A stretch of DNA of 64,000 bases, taken from Wuchereria bancrofti (lineage: Eukaryota; Nematoda; Chromadorea; Rhabditida; Onchocercidae). Location: contig SSBO01000002.1 in assembly GCA_005281725.1 (NCBI GenBank), forward strand, positions 1,102,845-1,166,844, read 5' to 3'. Position 1 is the stretch's first letter, and every line of letters begins with the position of its first letter. Below are positions 23,141 through 38,991 of this stretch, one piece after another. Under the pieces are notes generated by a model. That model searched no databases. It saw nothing but the letters and a program-made list of their open reading frames with translations, and was not told the DNA's origin. Made by a program: the position numbers and the translations under genes.

Positions 23141-26100
23141 CAAAAAAAAATGAGGCGACATTTTAAGATGTAAGCTACATTAGAACATTTCTAAATCACT
23201 TCACTTCTATGACACATTTTCTCAACCATATTTTTAATATTTTAAAGAAAAAAAAAACAACTTTAAAGTGGCGCTTATATTAACAAAAGTATAATATATG
23301 TTTATAAGTAAAATCTCAAATATGTATTTGAAAAAGCAATGAAATATTTGAATAAATGAATGAATCATTTTAATATTAAGACGATAGACTTTGAACTATA
23401 AACTAAAACAATTTTGGTATGCATAAATTACTCATTGTTAAATATGATTTCGAACGAATTTTTGACAGTTTAAAAGTTCATTCATGCATGTCAAGTCACT
23501 TTGAATAATGCTAATGACACATTATCTGGTAGACAATTATCAATCTATCAACATAGACATTTAAACTCACTTTGCAATATTTTCGTATTAAATGCTATTT
23601 CTGACAATAAATAATACTGAAGTTTGAAAATTGAAATTTTAATGATGAATATCATCAATAATTTTAGAATCCATTAATTCATCCTTGATATTTATAAATT
23701 ATGGTTTTGCTAAAAAATTTGTTACGTTGCATAAATTGTTTAACATTTCAAAAATGTTAATAATGAGAAAGCGGATAATTAGCCAAAAAAGCATTTAAAT
23801 TTATCATTTTTTCTAATCAGTTTTATTCTAAGAAAAAAGGAAGAAGCAATATAGAATGTGAGAGATATTTCCATTTCGAGAATGAGTAAGGCCAATATTA
23901 ATTAAATTCATTGAGCTTTTGTTTTGCTATGCCTTTTCCTAAAAAGCTATCAACAATCATTCATATCACAATTATAAAAATATATTTAATATTTTTCGTA
24001 ATTTGAATGAAAGAAAATAGAGGGAAAAAGTACTCATTCCTTTCTAATGAATGTAATATTGACAACAAAAATTTTAGCACAAAAGAAAAAATATTCCACT
24101 TCTAATTAATGAATTTTTTTTTCTCTACAAAGTTCATTATTTCATTACGAATATTTCACGTCAAATACGTGTTATTTTAGCTATTACATTTATTTTATTG
24201 CTATGATATTACATTTATAAATGAGTGAAACAATTTTTACAATATGCTTGTTTACGGTAATGATAGATTGTTTACTACTGTAATGTAGTTTAACAAATTT
24301 TATTTTATGATTTCATATCGATAGGACTAGATATGCATATGAGCAGCTAATAATCTCACGTACATTTAAAAAATTGAAAAATTTTAAGCTAAATGCATCA
24401 TTTGGATCATAAACACTTCAATTTTCAATTTAATATTTAGCAGTTACAAATTAGATTTGTTGAAATACAGTAACTGCCACATTGACATAAGTTGAAGCTT
24501 GCAATAATATGTTATTGACGATTATAATTAGCAATGATTACCATTTCAGATGATATTCTTCTCTCATAATTACTTCATTAATGACGTAACTAACGTATGC
24601 TTATCATATAACTATATTTTATTTTATCAAAACTAATTAGGTATCATTCTTCTAGCATAATAAGAAGAAAAGAGATGAATAATTGATGTAATTAATAGCT
24701 ATTATTTTAGTTTATATAATTGAAATTAAAATCGTTAAAAAGAAAGAAAAAAAAAACAAAAGAACCAAAGTTTATTTGCACGAATTGAATTTGCATTTAT
24801 TCCTCTAAGTAAGCAGTATCGTTGTCCTTCTTTTTTTGTCTCTTTGCGCTTACTTACTTTCCGTTTTTCCTTTGTACTTCCGCCCAATGTCTTTCTCTTT
24901 TTTCCTTCCTTTTCAGTTTACGCCATCGCTTGATGTACATATATACTCGTTTTGTAACGCTCAATTTAATCAATTCAATCTCGAAACTCAAACGCGGAAG
25001 ATACTCGAGACTCAAGCGCTTAAGGAAAGCTTTTTATTACATTTTTTCAATGTCATAAACATATATGTATGCGTCGTGAACTATGAGCTACGACTTTATA
25101 TTAAATTTCAATGTAATTTTGTAATTTTTTTTTCTTCTTCATTAGAAAATATTTTTTAAAAATTTTCTTAAAAGCCCTTTTTTTATTTTTATCTTTTGCA
25201 TATTTTTATTTTTAGTTAAAATATTTTCTACTAAATTTTTCAAATTAATAATTCTCAATTGTACATTGAACAGAAAGAGATCGACAAAAATCACTATAAA
25301 GTATCATTTTTTTATAATCAAAAAAAATTTTTTTTTTTGAAATAAAACTTTGATTTCAAAAATAAAATCTTTTGCTTCTTCAGTCTATCTTATTTCTCAC
25401 AATTCTTTTTTTTTATAATAATTTCCACTTCTTTTTGAAGAAGGAAAGAAAAAGAGAAGTTCGAAAATAATTTACAATTGTTACAATTATATTTTCTGAA
25501 TTGAAATATTTATTAACTTAATTTATCTACTTAATTTATTTATTGAATGATTAGAAACAAACATAAATTCTCAGAGTTCTTATCAGTTTAATATTTCGGA
25601 AAAGTTTGATTTATTAAATGTTTGCAACATAGTATCATTATACTCTGAAAGCATAGTTACGAACTAAATTTAAGTAATACCAAATAACTTACTGGAATAT
25701 ACTAAAACTCAATGCTTTGTTTAAGAATAATTCAACAAGATTGACAAATTTTATCAGAAAAAAGTACTTTAAAAATAAAAAAGTAAGTAGCAACTAGATC
25801 CATATTATACTTCAAAATTTGACTTACTTAAATTATATAAGCTTCGATGCTGACATAAAATATTTCAAATTCTTTCAAATGTTCTTTCGAATCATTTTTT
25901 GCTTAGTTAATGAGTGGTTGCATTAAATTATTCGATGAATTTGACAGACTGTATTTCATTTAGACAATATCATCAAGAATCAAGGACATTTGTTGAGATT
26001 TGAGGATAAAGGACGAGACGGGTCATTTTAGTAGAGGACAAAGAAGGGATAGGTCGAGGTTAAACGGGTACTGTAGACGGTGCTGTTTACTGTTTATCAA

Positions 26101-27068
26101 TACCTGATGAATTCGAAATTCACATTAATGTATTTTTTGAAGCAAAAATGATTCTTACTCTTAAAAAGTAATTTCATGAATGGTCCAATGATGAGATAAT
26201 TAGTTTGCTAAGATAGCTAACTTAATTGTAAATCAAAAACAATTGCAAAGGAAATTACAGTAATAGAACGGAAGTAAAATAGAAAATCAGAAATGATTGA
26301 TTTTTTTTTTACTTTCTAACCATAAATTAGCTTAATTAAGAAGCTAAATGATATGTGATATAGTAATGGCAATGACAATTTTTGGATAAAGAGAAGTTGT
26401 CAAGAACAGACATAACATTGTCATATTAATCGTTTAGGAACGTTGACAGCAATGCATGAAGGATTGAAAAATAGGCCAGAAGTATCGGATATTCGTTGGA
26501 CTATAATTACTTCTTGGCTCCATGCCTATACCAATGTCATTACTTACTAAAAAAAAATAAACTTTGCAATAGCAAATGTTGAAATTATCGATTATAACTT
26601 GCATCTATGCATCATTAACGATGGAACGGTACGGTATATGTCTCATTGTTAAATGCTAATTTTAGCTATTAATTAATGTAAATATGAAATTTCTGGAGTG
26701 GTTGAAATTATTTGATAACGGTGGGTGATGTTTTAAAATGATATTGGAAAAATTAGCATTAAAGAAAAGATCTTTGTTTACAATGTTTAAAATACTAAGA
26801 AACTTGAAGACTAATTATTAGTTTAACTTGTTATAGCAATATTTTGAGGCCTCAAGAGTCTTAAGGCTTTTTCAATCACAATTGTTTGCTATTAAAACAG
26901 CACTTCCAAAAAGAAAAATTTCCTAGATAAAAAATTGATTAGGCTTTGAAAGAGTGGAGGAAAATAAATTTGAATGTATTTTAGTGATGAGAAAAAAAAA
27001 AGGAATGTGAACAGAAAACAGGCCACAAAAGAGGCAATCAAAAGAATGGTAATAAATAGGTTTAACTG

Positions 27069-27178
27069 AAAAGAGGAGGAGGAATACGAGGAGGAGGAGG
27101 AGGAGGAAGAGGAAGAGGAAGAGGAGGAAAAGGAGGAGGAATACGAGGAGGGAAAGGAGGAAGAAGAATAGAAGGAAG
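27069..27178. repeat. GGA/GAA purine tract
   Basis: About 110 bases of almost pure purine with GGA and GGAAGA units and two ATACGAGGAG interruptions. It gives a Ser-rich open frame on the minus strand that is not a gene. Confidence 0.95.
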
Positions 27179-29486
27179 TTGAATGGATTTTTAGAAAGAG
27201 AAGGAAAAACGATGAGGAGAGGGTTCTTATTAGGTAGATAAGGATTCTCAATCAGTTCTGTTCAAGGAACGATTTTGCCCACTTGAAAACGAACTGGACA
27301 ACAATTGACCATCCACTGATGACCATTACTAAGTCTTCTTACTTCATTACTTCATTTTATCCTCAGAACCCACTTCAGAATTTAACGAAGTAACTAGCAA
27401 ATTTGTATGTTTTTACTACGAACGAATCATCCCGGCAATATCCTTTCATCTTTACTACCATTCAACCTTTTCTCTATCGCAAATATATCACTTTGAGAGG
27501 AAAACATCACTGATATCAATGATGTCAATCGATTTCCAATATGTTAATTTCAAATTTAATACTATAATTATATATTCCAAAACATTTGCCAATATTAGTT
27601 AGAAGAAAAAAAATGAAATAAAAGGATAATATGATATGGGATAAGCCTTAATTAATGTTTTATTTAAAAACTAGAAATGGAATAATCAACTTTGGTGTAA
27701 TTGATTACAGATTTACAATGAATGCCAGGAAATATTCACATATGATAATAATTACACTACAGTAGTTCTTATTCTTTAATATTCAGTATTTATTATCTCA
27801 TATTTAATTTATACTTAATAGTCAAATCAAAGATATCAATGGACGATTGTTATCACTATTATGTTATATCAGTAATTTCAAGAAATAGAAAATGATAGCA
27901 TTTTATCAATGTTCCTAAATAATTATCCCTTGAAGTTTTTTTTTTCTTTTCATTGGTTTTTGGCTTTTTCTACGTCTGCTTTTAACTTGTAAAATTTCTC
28001 CTCCACTTTCGCTCAAACAAAACTACGAATAATCAATTATCATTACAGAACTTATCAGTATAATCTGCAAGTGGAAATAATTCATTCTGTCTCATTTCGA
28101 ATTTTTCATTTCTTCTCTTTACCATTTATTAAATTTCCCCACTTCATAATTATTAATTAATTTCAACTATTTTGATAAATTAAACGAACTTACTTCACAA
28201 TAATTTAAAATGATAAATAAGGTCTAAGGATGAAGTCTATTTGTTCTTGGAATGAATCAAAATTATCATTTTTAACAGATTAATGCTTATTCCATTTGAT
28301 ATTTTCAGAATTAAACAAATGCATTTTTGTTAGAAATGCATCGATGTCATAAGCTTATTATATGTGTTACTTAAATTTCATCAACTTTTTCTTCCTTTTC
28401 ACAGAAAAAATTGAAAATTGAAAAGTTATGAAGCAGTTTTCTTATCTTTACTGTTAATGAAAAGTCAAATATGACTATACAAAGTAAGTTAGAGAAGCTT
28501 ATGCAAGTCTAAAGTAAGTTTAAATTGTTGTAGCAACAGCATTGTTCCATTCAACTAACTCACGGTTATTTGAAAACTAAGATAATTTGTGTTAAATTTT
28601 TTTTTCTTTGGATACTTGTTATCAGCTGTTATCACTCCCGTATCATTTCGCCTATAAAACTTTCCTATCGAAACTTTTTATCATTTAATATTTAAGAATT
28701 TCAAAGGAAAAATTAATGCTAATAGTTTAGAATGAGAAATTTTTCTGAGTGGTATACAATTAAATTCAATAAACCAAACCTGAAAGAGCAAACCATTTAT
28801 TTTCATTTCTTCTCACAGTGATATGATGAGCTGTCACTTTAAGAGGACTAAGTGGGAAATTGAAAAAAGTAATAGCTTTCTCTCTTGCGCAAATTTGAGA
28901 AAGTCATTTCCGCCCGAAGGACATATCACTGATAATAACAACTTCATGATAATTAGATGTTGGAGTATTTTTAAATTTTATGTGCAGAAGACGCTTACTT
29001 GCTAATGTCTACCATATGCCTCAATTTGTAATGAGCAAAAGAATGCTGAAACAAAATTTAATTACAATTTATTATTTAATATTTTAAAATTTAAAATGAA
29101 GCAAATTCCTGCATGTATGCAAAATGCAAACAAAATATGAAAAAATAACGATTTTTAATTTGCTCTTATCTAATTGAACAAAAAAACATCGTTAAAACTT
29201 AAAATGAAGCGTAGTATGAGAAAGGACATATTTTCCATTTTTTTTTTTCAAAAAACTGATAATTAACTACCGGAAATCATGATTGGTTTAAGAAAGAGAC
29301 AGAGAGAGAGAGAAAGCATAATAATGATCTATCTTTCAACAGTCAATAAATTTCTATTAGTCCTTGGGAATCGAAATACAATAAGCTTTTTCCTTCGAAT
29401 CTCATTTTAAATAATACTTATTTAAAAAAAAAAAAATGCAAGAAATGCTTATCAACAGAAAATTTTATAAGAAATGAGAACCACAA

Positions 29487-29506
29487 AGAGAGAGAGAGAG
29501 AGAGAA
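29487..29506. repeat. GA microsatellite
   Basis: About ten AG dinucleotides in intergenic DNA. A shorter run lies near 29298-29312. Confidence 0.9.
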
Positions 29507-31964
29507 GCAAGGAGAGATATGATAGGTTATAATTTAATTCATTTTCTTCCTGTTTTTAAAAAAAAAACATAATTGTCTTTGTGATACTGTTTTAATATTG
29601 TAGTTAATTCTATGGTTCATGATTGGTGTGATTAAAATGAATATCAAATGGTGAAGTCGTTTTTTTATTTCTAAATCAAACATAAGGAAGTATCGACGAA
29701 ACCAATTAAACAGGTTTCTAGAATCGGATTTTATTTTACAAAAAAAAAAAAAAAGACCTTATCAGAGTGCTTTATAATCCTACAAATTTATTCATTTTTT
29801 ATGTAAAAAAGAAGTTATTTGTCATTAAATCATTGAAGTTTATAATTTTTTTCAAAAATTGCTTAGTGCACAGTAGCAGTTGAATTGAAAGAAATGAGAA
29901 GAAAATGTAAATTTCCAATATTAAATATGACAAATATTCGAATCTTCAATAACAGAAGAAAACATTTTATGTGTGGATAATACGAGTGCAAATTATAGAA
30001 TTTATTTAATTTCAAGAAATTTCCTAGGAAAAAAATTTTAATTTTCGATACGAAGAAATGAGAAATAAATTTTCGAAAATGAGAATTTCCTGAGGGGAAA
30101 TCCATTTAGTGGGCTGAATATTCATCAAATGATTGTCCAAAGTGGTCAGTATTTTCAGGTCTTGTACTTATCTCCCTTGACACTTAGTAAATTTAAGTTA
30201 AAGTGACAATGACAGATGGACTAAGGTTGATTGCATCCTTTTATTCAACAAGTTTAGAACCATTTGGTATAATAGCAGTTTTACTTAAAGGTATATTCAA
30301 TATGTAAATGACTTACTTAATAACCAATAATTGTAACAGTTAACCCTGAATGAGTAATTATGCATATTACGATGAAGTGAAAAAGTATGCTATTATTATT
30401 GCGCTAGAATGGATGAACATAATGTCAAATCTTTTCGTACAATAATTAATTGCTAATTTATGCAATGAAGAAAATTTCTCAATGATTTTAAGGTCTTTTG
30501 GATCAAATTTGATCTGATCGTTGCATATATTTTGAAAAAAACGAGTGAAATGATCTGATCGTATATACATATATATAATAGAAAGCAATTATGAGTTACT
30601 TTAAAAAAATTCAATGAATTTTTTTAATTTGGAAAAAAATTTTTGTTTTTTGTTTTTCTTAACATGAAATGATTTTTTGCATTTTTTGTTGAATTGTTTT
30701 TCTGTGCAAAATTTTCATTATATTAATTTGTTTATTTATGAAATAACAAAGCAATTTTGTAAGAATAAAAATTATTATATATCTTTGTATGAATGAATAT
30801 AATTAGAGTGGACAAATGACCGCACCAATGTTTTGTTTATTTTTGGATGATCGAAAGAGTGGCTACCACCGATGCATATAGTGGATGGATAGATGGACAA
30901 TTGATATAAAAGATCAAATTTGTGGAGGTTATATGGGAATGCAGGATGTCCACTCTTATCCTAATCTGTTCACTAAACAATAAAAGTCGACGACATCATG
31001 TCAACAAAAATATCCTAAAATTAAAAACCATTCCAAATTTGGTGGTATTCGTTCATCCATCAATCCATTTCATGAATTTTGTAAGTGAAAATTTTATAGA
31101 ATAACATAAAAAGTTAGTGAATTAAGAATCGAAATAAATTTAGTACATGTAATAGTAAATAATAGAATAAATATAAGTAATTTGATGTGAGAGGAAAGTG
31201 TTGGAAACAAAAAACTGTTAAAGCACATAAAGCGATTACTTAAATTATTTATTTCAGGATTTTTGGTCTAATTTTATACTTGAAATTGCGTTACAATCAA
31301 TAATCTTATTTTCGACACTTTTTAATGTTATTTCAGAACAAAATAACTCAACAAATGCAATAGAACGTATTTGTTAAGTTAATAGTTCTGAAATTAATAA
31401 TTTAACAGGAAAATTTAAGTAAAGGATTTTTGTCATAGTGAAATACAAAATGTAATCAAATGTGAAATAAAATTTTTCGATTATTTCCAGCTAAGCACAT
31501 CATCGTATGTTTCAATTTCATTCTGTATTTCACTATGACATAAAATTTTCATTAATAAATTTCATTTTGCTGATATTTACTCATGATTATTTGATAAGAA
31601 AAATTAACTTTTTTTTTTTTTGATAAAATTATTTCTACACTAAATACCATACTATTCATAGTTGTTTAACATTATTTGATAAGTTAACAATGCTACCAAT
31701 TAGCCGAAACATTTATTGGAAGATTAGAATGACAGTAAAGTAAATGAGAATAAAATGGATTTGCCTTTATGCATTATGTATTAAAGTGATTACTTATTTT
31801 ATTACTCTGGCAAACATATCGATAATCTAATAAATAACTTAAAGTAATCAATTAATTAATATGGAAAGAATAAAAATTATGCATAATAAATCTTAATTTT
31901 TTTTTTAAACATATACAATGATTGCGCATGTGTTGTTTTTATCGTGAACAACATCCAAAATCAA

Positions 31965-32307
31965 ATAATTAAAAATCACTCAACTTTTACAAAATTTGAG
32001 TAAGCATACTATTACGATGATATATATAATAATTGTTTTATAAAATAACTGTTAATTCAAATTAAATTACTCAGTTTTAATAAATTTGATTGCGCAAAAT
32101 AGGAAAAACGATGTAAACAAAAAAGAAAGGAAATAATTAAATTACTCAACTTTTTAAAAATTTGAGTAAACATACTATTGCAATGACATATATATTAACT
32201 GTTTTATAAAATAACTATTAATTCAAAATAAGCTACTCAATTTTAATAAATTTGATTGCACAAATTGAAAAAAAAAAACTTTTTTCTAAAAGATATAAAC
32301 AAAAAAA
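31965..32307. repeat. Tandem duplication, period about 167 bp
   Basis: Copy 1 starts near 31965 and copy 2 near 32132. They share long blocks, for example TTTGAGTAA(G/A)CATACTATT, GTTTTATAAAATAACT and TTTTAATAAATTTGATTG, with scattered substitutions and a small insertion in copy 2. Confidence 0.85.
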
Positions 32308-35300
32308 AATAGAACGGAATGAGATGAGATTGCTTTGCCGGAAATAGTTAGTCAAATAAAGTATACATTGAAGGTGAAATGTGTTGCACACAGCAGGAGG
32401 TAAGGTCCATTTGATTGTTTGGTCCGGTAATATCGAAACCAATTTTCATCTCTTTCAATGAATATGAAAAAATGGAAAACAGAAAGAAAAGTCATTCAAC
32501 ATTGACTGTCGTCCATTTCTTATCAATTTTTGTGCAGAAATTATTGACAATAAAAATTTCAGGTTGAGAACACTTAATTACCTTTTTGGTAGTTTGTCAC
32601 AAAAAAATTTATGACAAAATACATTTGAACAATAATTGTTTGATTAAGATTTTTTGTAAAAAATAGATGGTAGAAAAAAGAAAAGTGGTAAAAATATTAA
32701 GAAAGGAAAAAATTTTAATTATAATTTTTTGAATTTTTTGGGGAAAGGAATTTTTAACAAATAATGAATTTTAATTTTTTTTTCACAAATAATTATTTTT
32801 TCACATCTTGCGAAATTTAATTAAATCAATATGAGATTTATTATTGAGGGTAACAATTATTATAGGCTGATGAGAAATGATAAGAAAATGATAGTTATAG
32901 GGTGTGTAAAAATAGGATAAGTAAAAAAGGTTACGGTTAGGGCAAATCGGAGGCATATTATTACCATCAAAGGATGATATTGCAAAAAATTTGATTGATT
33001 AGGGAATGGGAGATGATCGGTGTATGACATGTCATCTTTAAAAGGTAAATGAAGTGAAACCTAACCTTTCTTTTATAACCTTTTACTACCTTTTTCATGT
33101 TCACTGATAATTATTCATATTTTGCAATATTTCATCTCATAAATTAACATTCTAAACAAATTTACAACTTCTAAGTTGCAAAACAAACAATTAGTGACAA
33201 ATTTTAAGACTATTAAATAAATTCGTATAAAAAAAAAAATTCGTATAAATTTCAATCATTTCTTTTTAGATTTCATTTTACTTAACAAATAGAAATAGTT
33301 CTTATTTCGTTATCAATTAAAATTTATAACAAAAAAAAAAGAAATCATCGATAAGGTTAATGCATAAATAAATGTAATAGGAAATTGTTAGTTGAGATAT
33401 ATAACAAACAAATAAACAATTGTGAGGTAAAAATTTTAAAAAGACAAACCTAACATTTAGCTCAAATTGATTAAACTAATTTCCTATCTTCTATTCTATG
33501 CTAATTTTCCCGTGAATTTTGGATAATAAAATTCAAGGAAAAAAAAAATAAAAAAATTGCCCATTCTATTGCGACCATGCGCAGAAAGATTAAAATAATG
33601 AGCGAAAAATGCTTTATTTTCAAAATAATTAACATTTCTCAGCGAATGATAATTAATGAAAGTACTAATTGATGATTTAAAAGTAAACAATAAACTAAAA
33701 AGAAATAAGAAAAGAAATTGAATTTATAGAAATTCATATATACCAACCAATAACCATTGCAACAGGGAATTGTTTAAACTTTGAAATGAAATACGAATTT
33801 GAATAATTTCAACAATTTGAAACCCACAAGACATTCAGCCAAATTTTCATCAATCCTTAATTTGCATACGAAGAATGTTAATTAATGATTAACAAAATGT
33901 CAAATTCTCTAATTTGTATACTTAAAATCCTTCCACTGTCTCATTCTCTCTACAAAACATTGTTTCTCCTTTTTTACTTTCAATTACTAATGCATACTAT
34001 TTTCTTTTTTATTACTTCATTAATCATAGCAAATTATGTTTCCCCTTAAAATTACAGCATAATTTTCTATTCTTTTACTCCCTTAAGAATTTCTTAAATT
34101 TTATTTATTTAAATTTTTTTCTTTCTTTTCCTTTTTTTTTTTGAAAATGCATTCTTCCGTATAATGTCAAATGGCAATGTCGCATTCATGAATGGCAGTA
34201 AACTACTGAAATTGCTGCTTTTTTTTTTCAAATTTTATGGTTAGTTTTTCTTTTTCTTTTTTAAGGATTTGAAATATTGTTTGATGATCGTTTGAATTGA
34301 TAAACTTCCTTATTTTCTATTCTATTTTATCTAATTCAAATGTTTTACGTCAACTGATTTCGACTATCTTTTGCTAGCATCTTTGAATCATTAATAATTA
34401 TTTCCCATTAAAGTATTTTAACTAATTCATAAAGCTTCCAAAATTTTCGCGCATTGTTTAGAAAATGAATTTGAAAATTTTGAATTATTAAGTATTTTGT
34501 TGCTAGTGAAATTTGTTAATAGTGTATTCCAATTTAGGGTAACGTTTTCTAATTTAATAGATAAAGTTTAATTTATCCCTTTTTATTACTTGTTTTATGT
34601 TTTGAGTAATAAATAATTTTATTGGAATTCACTTACATCCTTTTTAAGTGATAAATTGAGAGTTGTAAACATGAAATTACAGAAATTATTTACTTTCAAA
34701 TTTTATGAAGTTCCTTTGGACAACCCAAATATTAGTTTCATCAAAATTTACTTAAAGTTCAATCAAGAAAAAATTTTTGTTCAATATATTTTTTTGTGCA
34801 AAAGTTCTGTATAAAGTGTTTGGAATATTCCGAAATTGCAGCATGTGTGTGACGTGACGTACGTGAGAAACTTTCAAACTTAAGTAAGAACTAATGCATA
34901 CAAATTATAACCAACAGATTATTAAAGGCAATATATCAAATTAATATATTCAAATTAGTCTTCAACTCGGTTCACTGTGATATAAATTAGATTACTTAAT
35001 TATGTTATGTAGTAAATACACTTTAATAGAAATACGATATAATATAACTTAGTTTACTTTATGCAATAAAATTAAAATATGGAAAAATATTTTAATTAAA
35101 AATAATTGTTATACTTATAATATTAATCATAATAACATAATATGTTGTAGTATTTCGAATGGGCATATAAGATAAAATGTCATGTCGAAATGAAAAATTT
35201 AAATTAGAATTTAACATTTACACAGCAAATTCTTTGTTCTTTCCGATGAATTAAACGAAAACGTTGTTTTAGTGACAAGGAAAGATTAAATATGTGATAC

Positions 35301-35458
35301 GATCAGAGAGAGAGAATGGAAAGAAAAATGAAATAATTCATGGATGAAAGTTAAATGAAACCAATTCTGATGGATAAGGCAATTTTTATAGGCTCAATAT
35401 ATTGTCCTCAAGAGAATATTCATACATTCATCCATTGCTTTTATGGCTTAATCATCTT

Positions 35459-35487
35459 TCTCTCCCTCTCCCTCTCTCTCTCTCTCC
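35459..35487. repeat. CT-rich microsatellite
   Basis: CTCCCTCT/CTCTCT run in intergenic DNA. Confidence 0.9.
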
Positions 35488-38400
35488 CTTTAAATTCTTG
35501 ATTAATCAAGTTTTTTAGGTGATTCCCCTACTTTCAGTGAATTTTTTCGAAATTTACTGAAAAAGACTCTATTTCACAATTCTTACTTCTATCGTATGCA
35601 AATTGTTTGAGTTTCAAAATAATTAGAAATTTAATTGCACTAAAGTAAGAAAAAAGGTATTTGAAATGTCCATGTAATCAGGAATAAATAAATAAAATAC
35701 TAACCGGATAAATATAAACCGAATAAACGGATATAATTTACTGACAAATGTCTTTCTTAATTTTCTTCGTGATTTTCTATGATATGATGATGATATTTAC
35801 ACTGATAAGTGTTCAAAAATTAATTGAAAATTAAAACAAATCTACTTTTTTCTATTTTAAGCATATAACAATAAATTAATTCGGTCGAAATTAAATTAAC
35901 ACAAATTTTAATCAATAATTTTGTAAATAATTAAATAATTGCTCTTTTTAATAAATTATCTTTCAATATAAAAGCAATTAATCTAAATGATTTTAAATGC
36001 AATACAAATAAGAAACTAAACCAATAATTAACTATTAAAAATGAAATTTGTTGGAATATTTAAATTTTGCTTATATTACTGGAAGAAATAAGATACAACA
36101 TAAAAATCTGTCAAAATTGAAAATTTCACAAACAGCTGCGTGCTTTTTCAGAATTATAAACTGTCATTGATATGATTAAAATGATATTGCTATTATCAAT
36201 GCATTTGTAAAAGAAAACGATGAAAAGAAAGAAATTGTAATTTGAAATGTTTGTAACTGCAAAATGACAAAGAATATTCGACGAAAGCATTCTTCCAATA
36301 AACTTATCATTTGTGTAATGAAAAAGTTAAAATTGACAACTGCTATATCTCATTTTTATTTTCTATTAAATTTGTTGTTAAAAAAAAAATTCAAAAACAA
36401 ACTATTTATGAAATAAATGCTTTATCGAAATAAATTTGTCGAAGTCGAATTTTATGAATGAATAATTGAATGTATTTATTCTGACTTTACGATCAATTTT
36501 TCGAAGGAATATAATTCATTTTTTACATTTATTTATCATCAATGTCAATTTTTTTGTGTTAAAAAAGATGAAATGAATAAAATAATCAAACAAAAAGTTA
36601 AAGGAAAAAACTTTACTGAAATTTATTAATTAATTTTTCTGAAAATTTTCATTAACTTCTACAATAATTAGGCGCTTTGTGTTGCTCAAGTAACTTATTG
36701 TGATAAGTAAGTGATAAACTAATTGTTAATTCATAAAATAATGAAAAATTTAAATAAGTGAAAATGATTTCTCTTAAAATCGTACAACCTTATCAAACAA
36801 TGTACATATTGATAATGCCCATCCAATCACAGATAATTTATCCCAAATTATTAGCTACGTATAAAAATGCTACAACAAATATTTATTATTATAAATTAGT
36901 TTGAGTGATAATCTATCATAAAAATTATCACAATAATCAAATATTTAAGTATTGAAGTGATTATTTGATGGCATAAAAATAAAAAGCACAAAATATCTGA
37001 AAGTCGAAAAGGAAGAAAGTGAAGTTTTCCGAGAGAAAATAGTAACTCATTTAGGTAAAATAAGAAATGAAATTCAATTTGTAGTGTTAATTTAATGATT
37101 TCTTATGAACCAATCATTTGAATTCATTACATTTTACTACCAAATAGTTCATTCATTTAAGGATAATATGCAAAATATGGTCCACAAATTTAACAACTTG
37201 TTATGAGTAGCAATAAAACTCATACTTTTTTGATAAGTAAGGTAATTTCTTAACTTTTCATTTAAAAAGATTTCAAAAAATACTATGCAAATTATACATT
37301 TAATTTAGCGTTTAATTTTAATTTAAAATTCAAAGACTAACTTGAAATTAATTTAAGATAATTTGCCTAAAATATAGCTCATGCGAAAAAGCAGTGAAGA
37401 TAATGATAAGTGATTAAAATGAATGTAACGAGAATGATTGAATGAATATATGGTAACTAATGATAAGAGGCAGTGATAAATGATAAATCAGTAGTAATGT
37501 TAAGAAGTAGGAAGTATTAATTTAATAATTACAATGACAAATGATGATGGAATGAATGTTATTTGGTAAATTGATGAAACAATTGGTTGGACAGTGTAAC
37601 TGAGCGCTGTTTAACATAACGTTGCCTTTCCGCCACTAACAAATTGGCACATTTTAAAAATGTAAAATTAGGTTATTTTATTTTGTCAAATAGAAATTAA
37701 TCAATAATTTGAGAAATATAATGGATATTCATTTTTTTTTTTTTTTTGAATAATTGTACTGAAATTTATATAATTTCGATTATTGCAAGAACAAGAAGAA
37801 AGGATAAGAATTAATGCATCATTGGATCAACTATTCCACTAATTAATCAGTCAATCAATCAATCAATAAATCAATATTTTTGTGATAAAATTTTGAGAAA
37901 AATAAATAAATAAGCTATGAGTAATATTGTTAGTACAATTTCTATAATTGTATCTTGCCATTTAAAGGAAAAAACTAATCTCAGAAATTATTTATCAACA
38001 TTGAATAACTTCAAATCAATGATTATTTGTTCATAAAATGAATTTAAATTCATCGATCCGATGATAAATAATATTTGAAGGAAATATTTGTTTTAAGTTG
38101 TTTCAACAAATAAATTAATCAATGTTAAAGGTGATAACAGAAATGAAAGATAATGGTCGATTAACATTTCATAATTGATCTTAAAGATTTAATATTACAA
38201 AATTTTTTATGAAGTGAAATTATTTCATTTGTTATAATATTTATGAAATAAGAAAGAGATGAAAAAGAGATTTATCGAATTTAAAATGTAATACATTTTG
38301 GCCTTTAAAACAAGTTAATATTGTGGCCACATTTTCTTGGCCAATACTCTTTTGCTCTTTTTTGGTTAACTTTTGCTTTGTTATCAGTTTGAAATAAATT

Positions 38401-38991
38401 CAAAATACCGTTGTATAATATTATCATTCTGAAGACGAAAAATTCTTATTTCATAAATATATCATTTATCACTCATTAAACTATTATATCTCTCTTACAA
38501 ATTAAGACAATTTAATTTCTTACTTCTCTAATTAACGTTCATTAATGTTTCCTTGAATTTAAACAAGAAATAATGGATGGTTATTTGGTTGCATAAAAAT
38601 GAATCCATTTGTAATTTTAAATGGTTATATTATTAAATATTTATTAAATATGTAAATGAATTCTTTAATTTCGCATAGATTTTTTTTTACATGTCATAAA
38701 TTTTATTTCTCCAAAAAAACTTTACAACTCATTGAAAATTTTAGCATTTTAACAAATTGTACAGAATTTTACATTTTATTTAATTTTCAGAAGAAGGAAG
38801 AAATTTACTGACATATTTGCTAGAAAACTTCAGTAAAATCATTGCTAATTAAATTCGAAAAAATAAATAATAACAATTAGTTTTCTTTTTTTTTCAAAGT
38901 TTGATGAGCTCTTTTACATATGAAAATATAAATTATGCATATTCGCATCATTTAATGAAAAACGATTTGCATACTTTGCAGACATCTGCAA

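Noticed and set aside
24822..25159. Two overlapping plus-strand open frames with hydrophobic starts
   Set aside because: Pyrimidine-rich DNA in a less A+T-rich block; the minus-strand donor there makes a non-coding exon more likely.
26892..27251. Ser-rich minus-strand open frame
   Set aside because: Product of the GGA purine tract; no splice sites or protein-like flanks.
28823..29005. 60-codon plus-strand frame
   Set aside because: No supporting splice context, no recognisable domain, length expected by chance.
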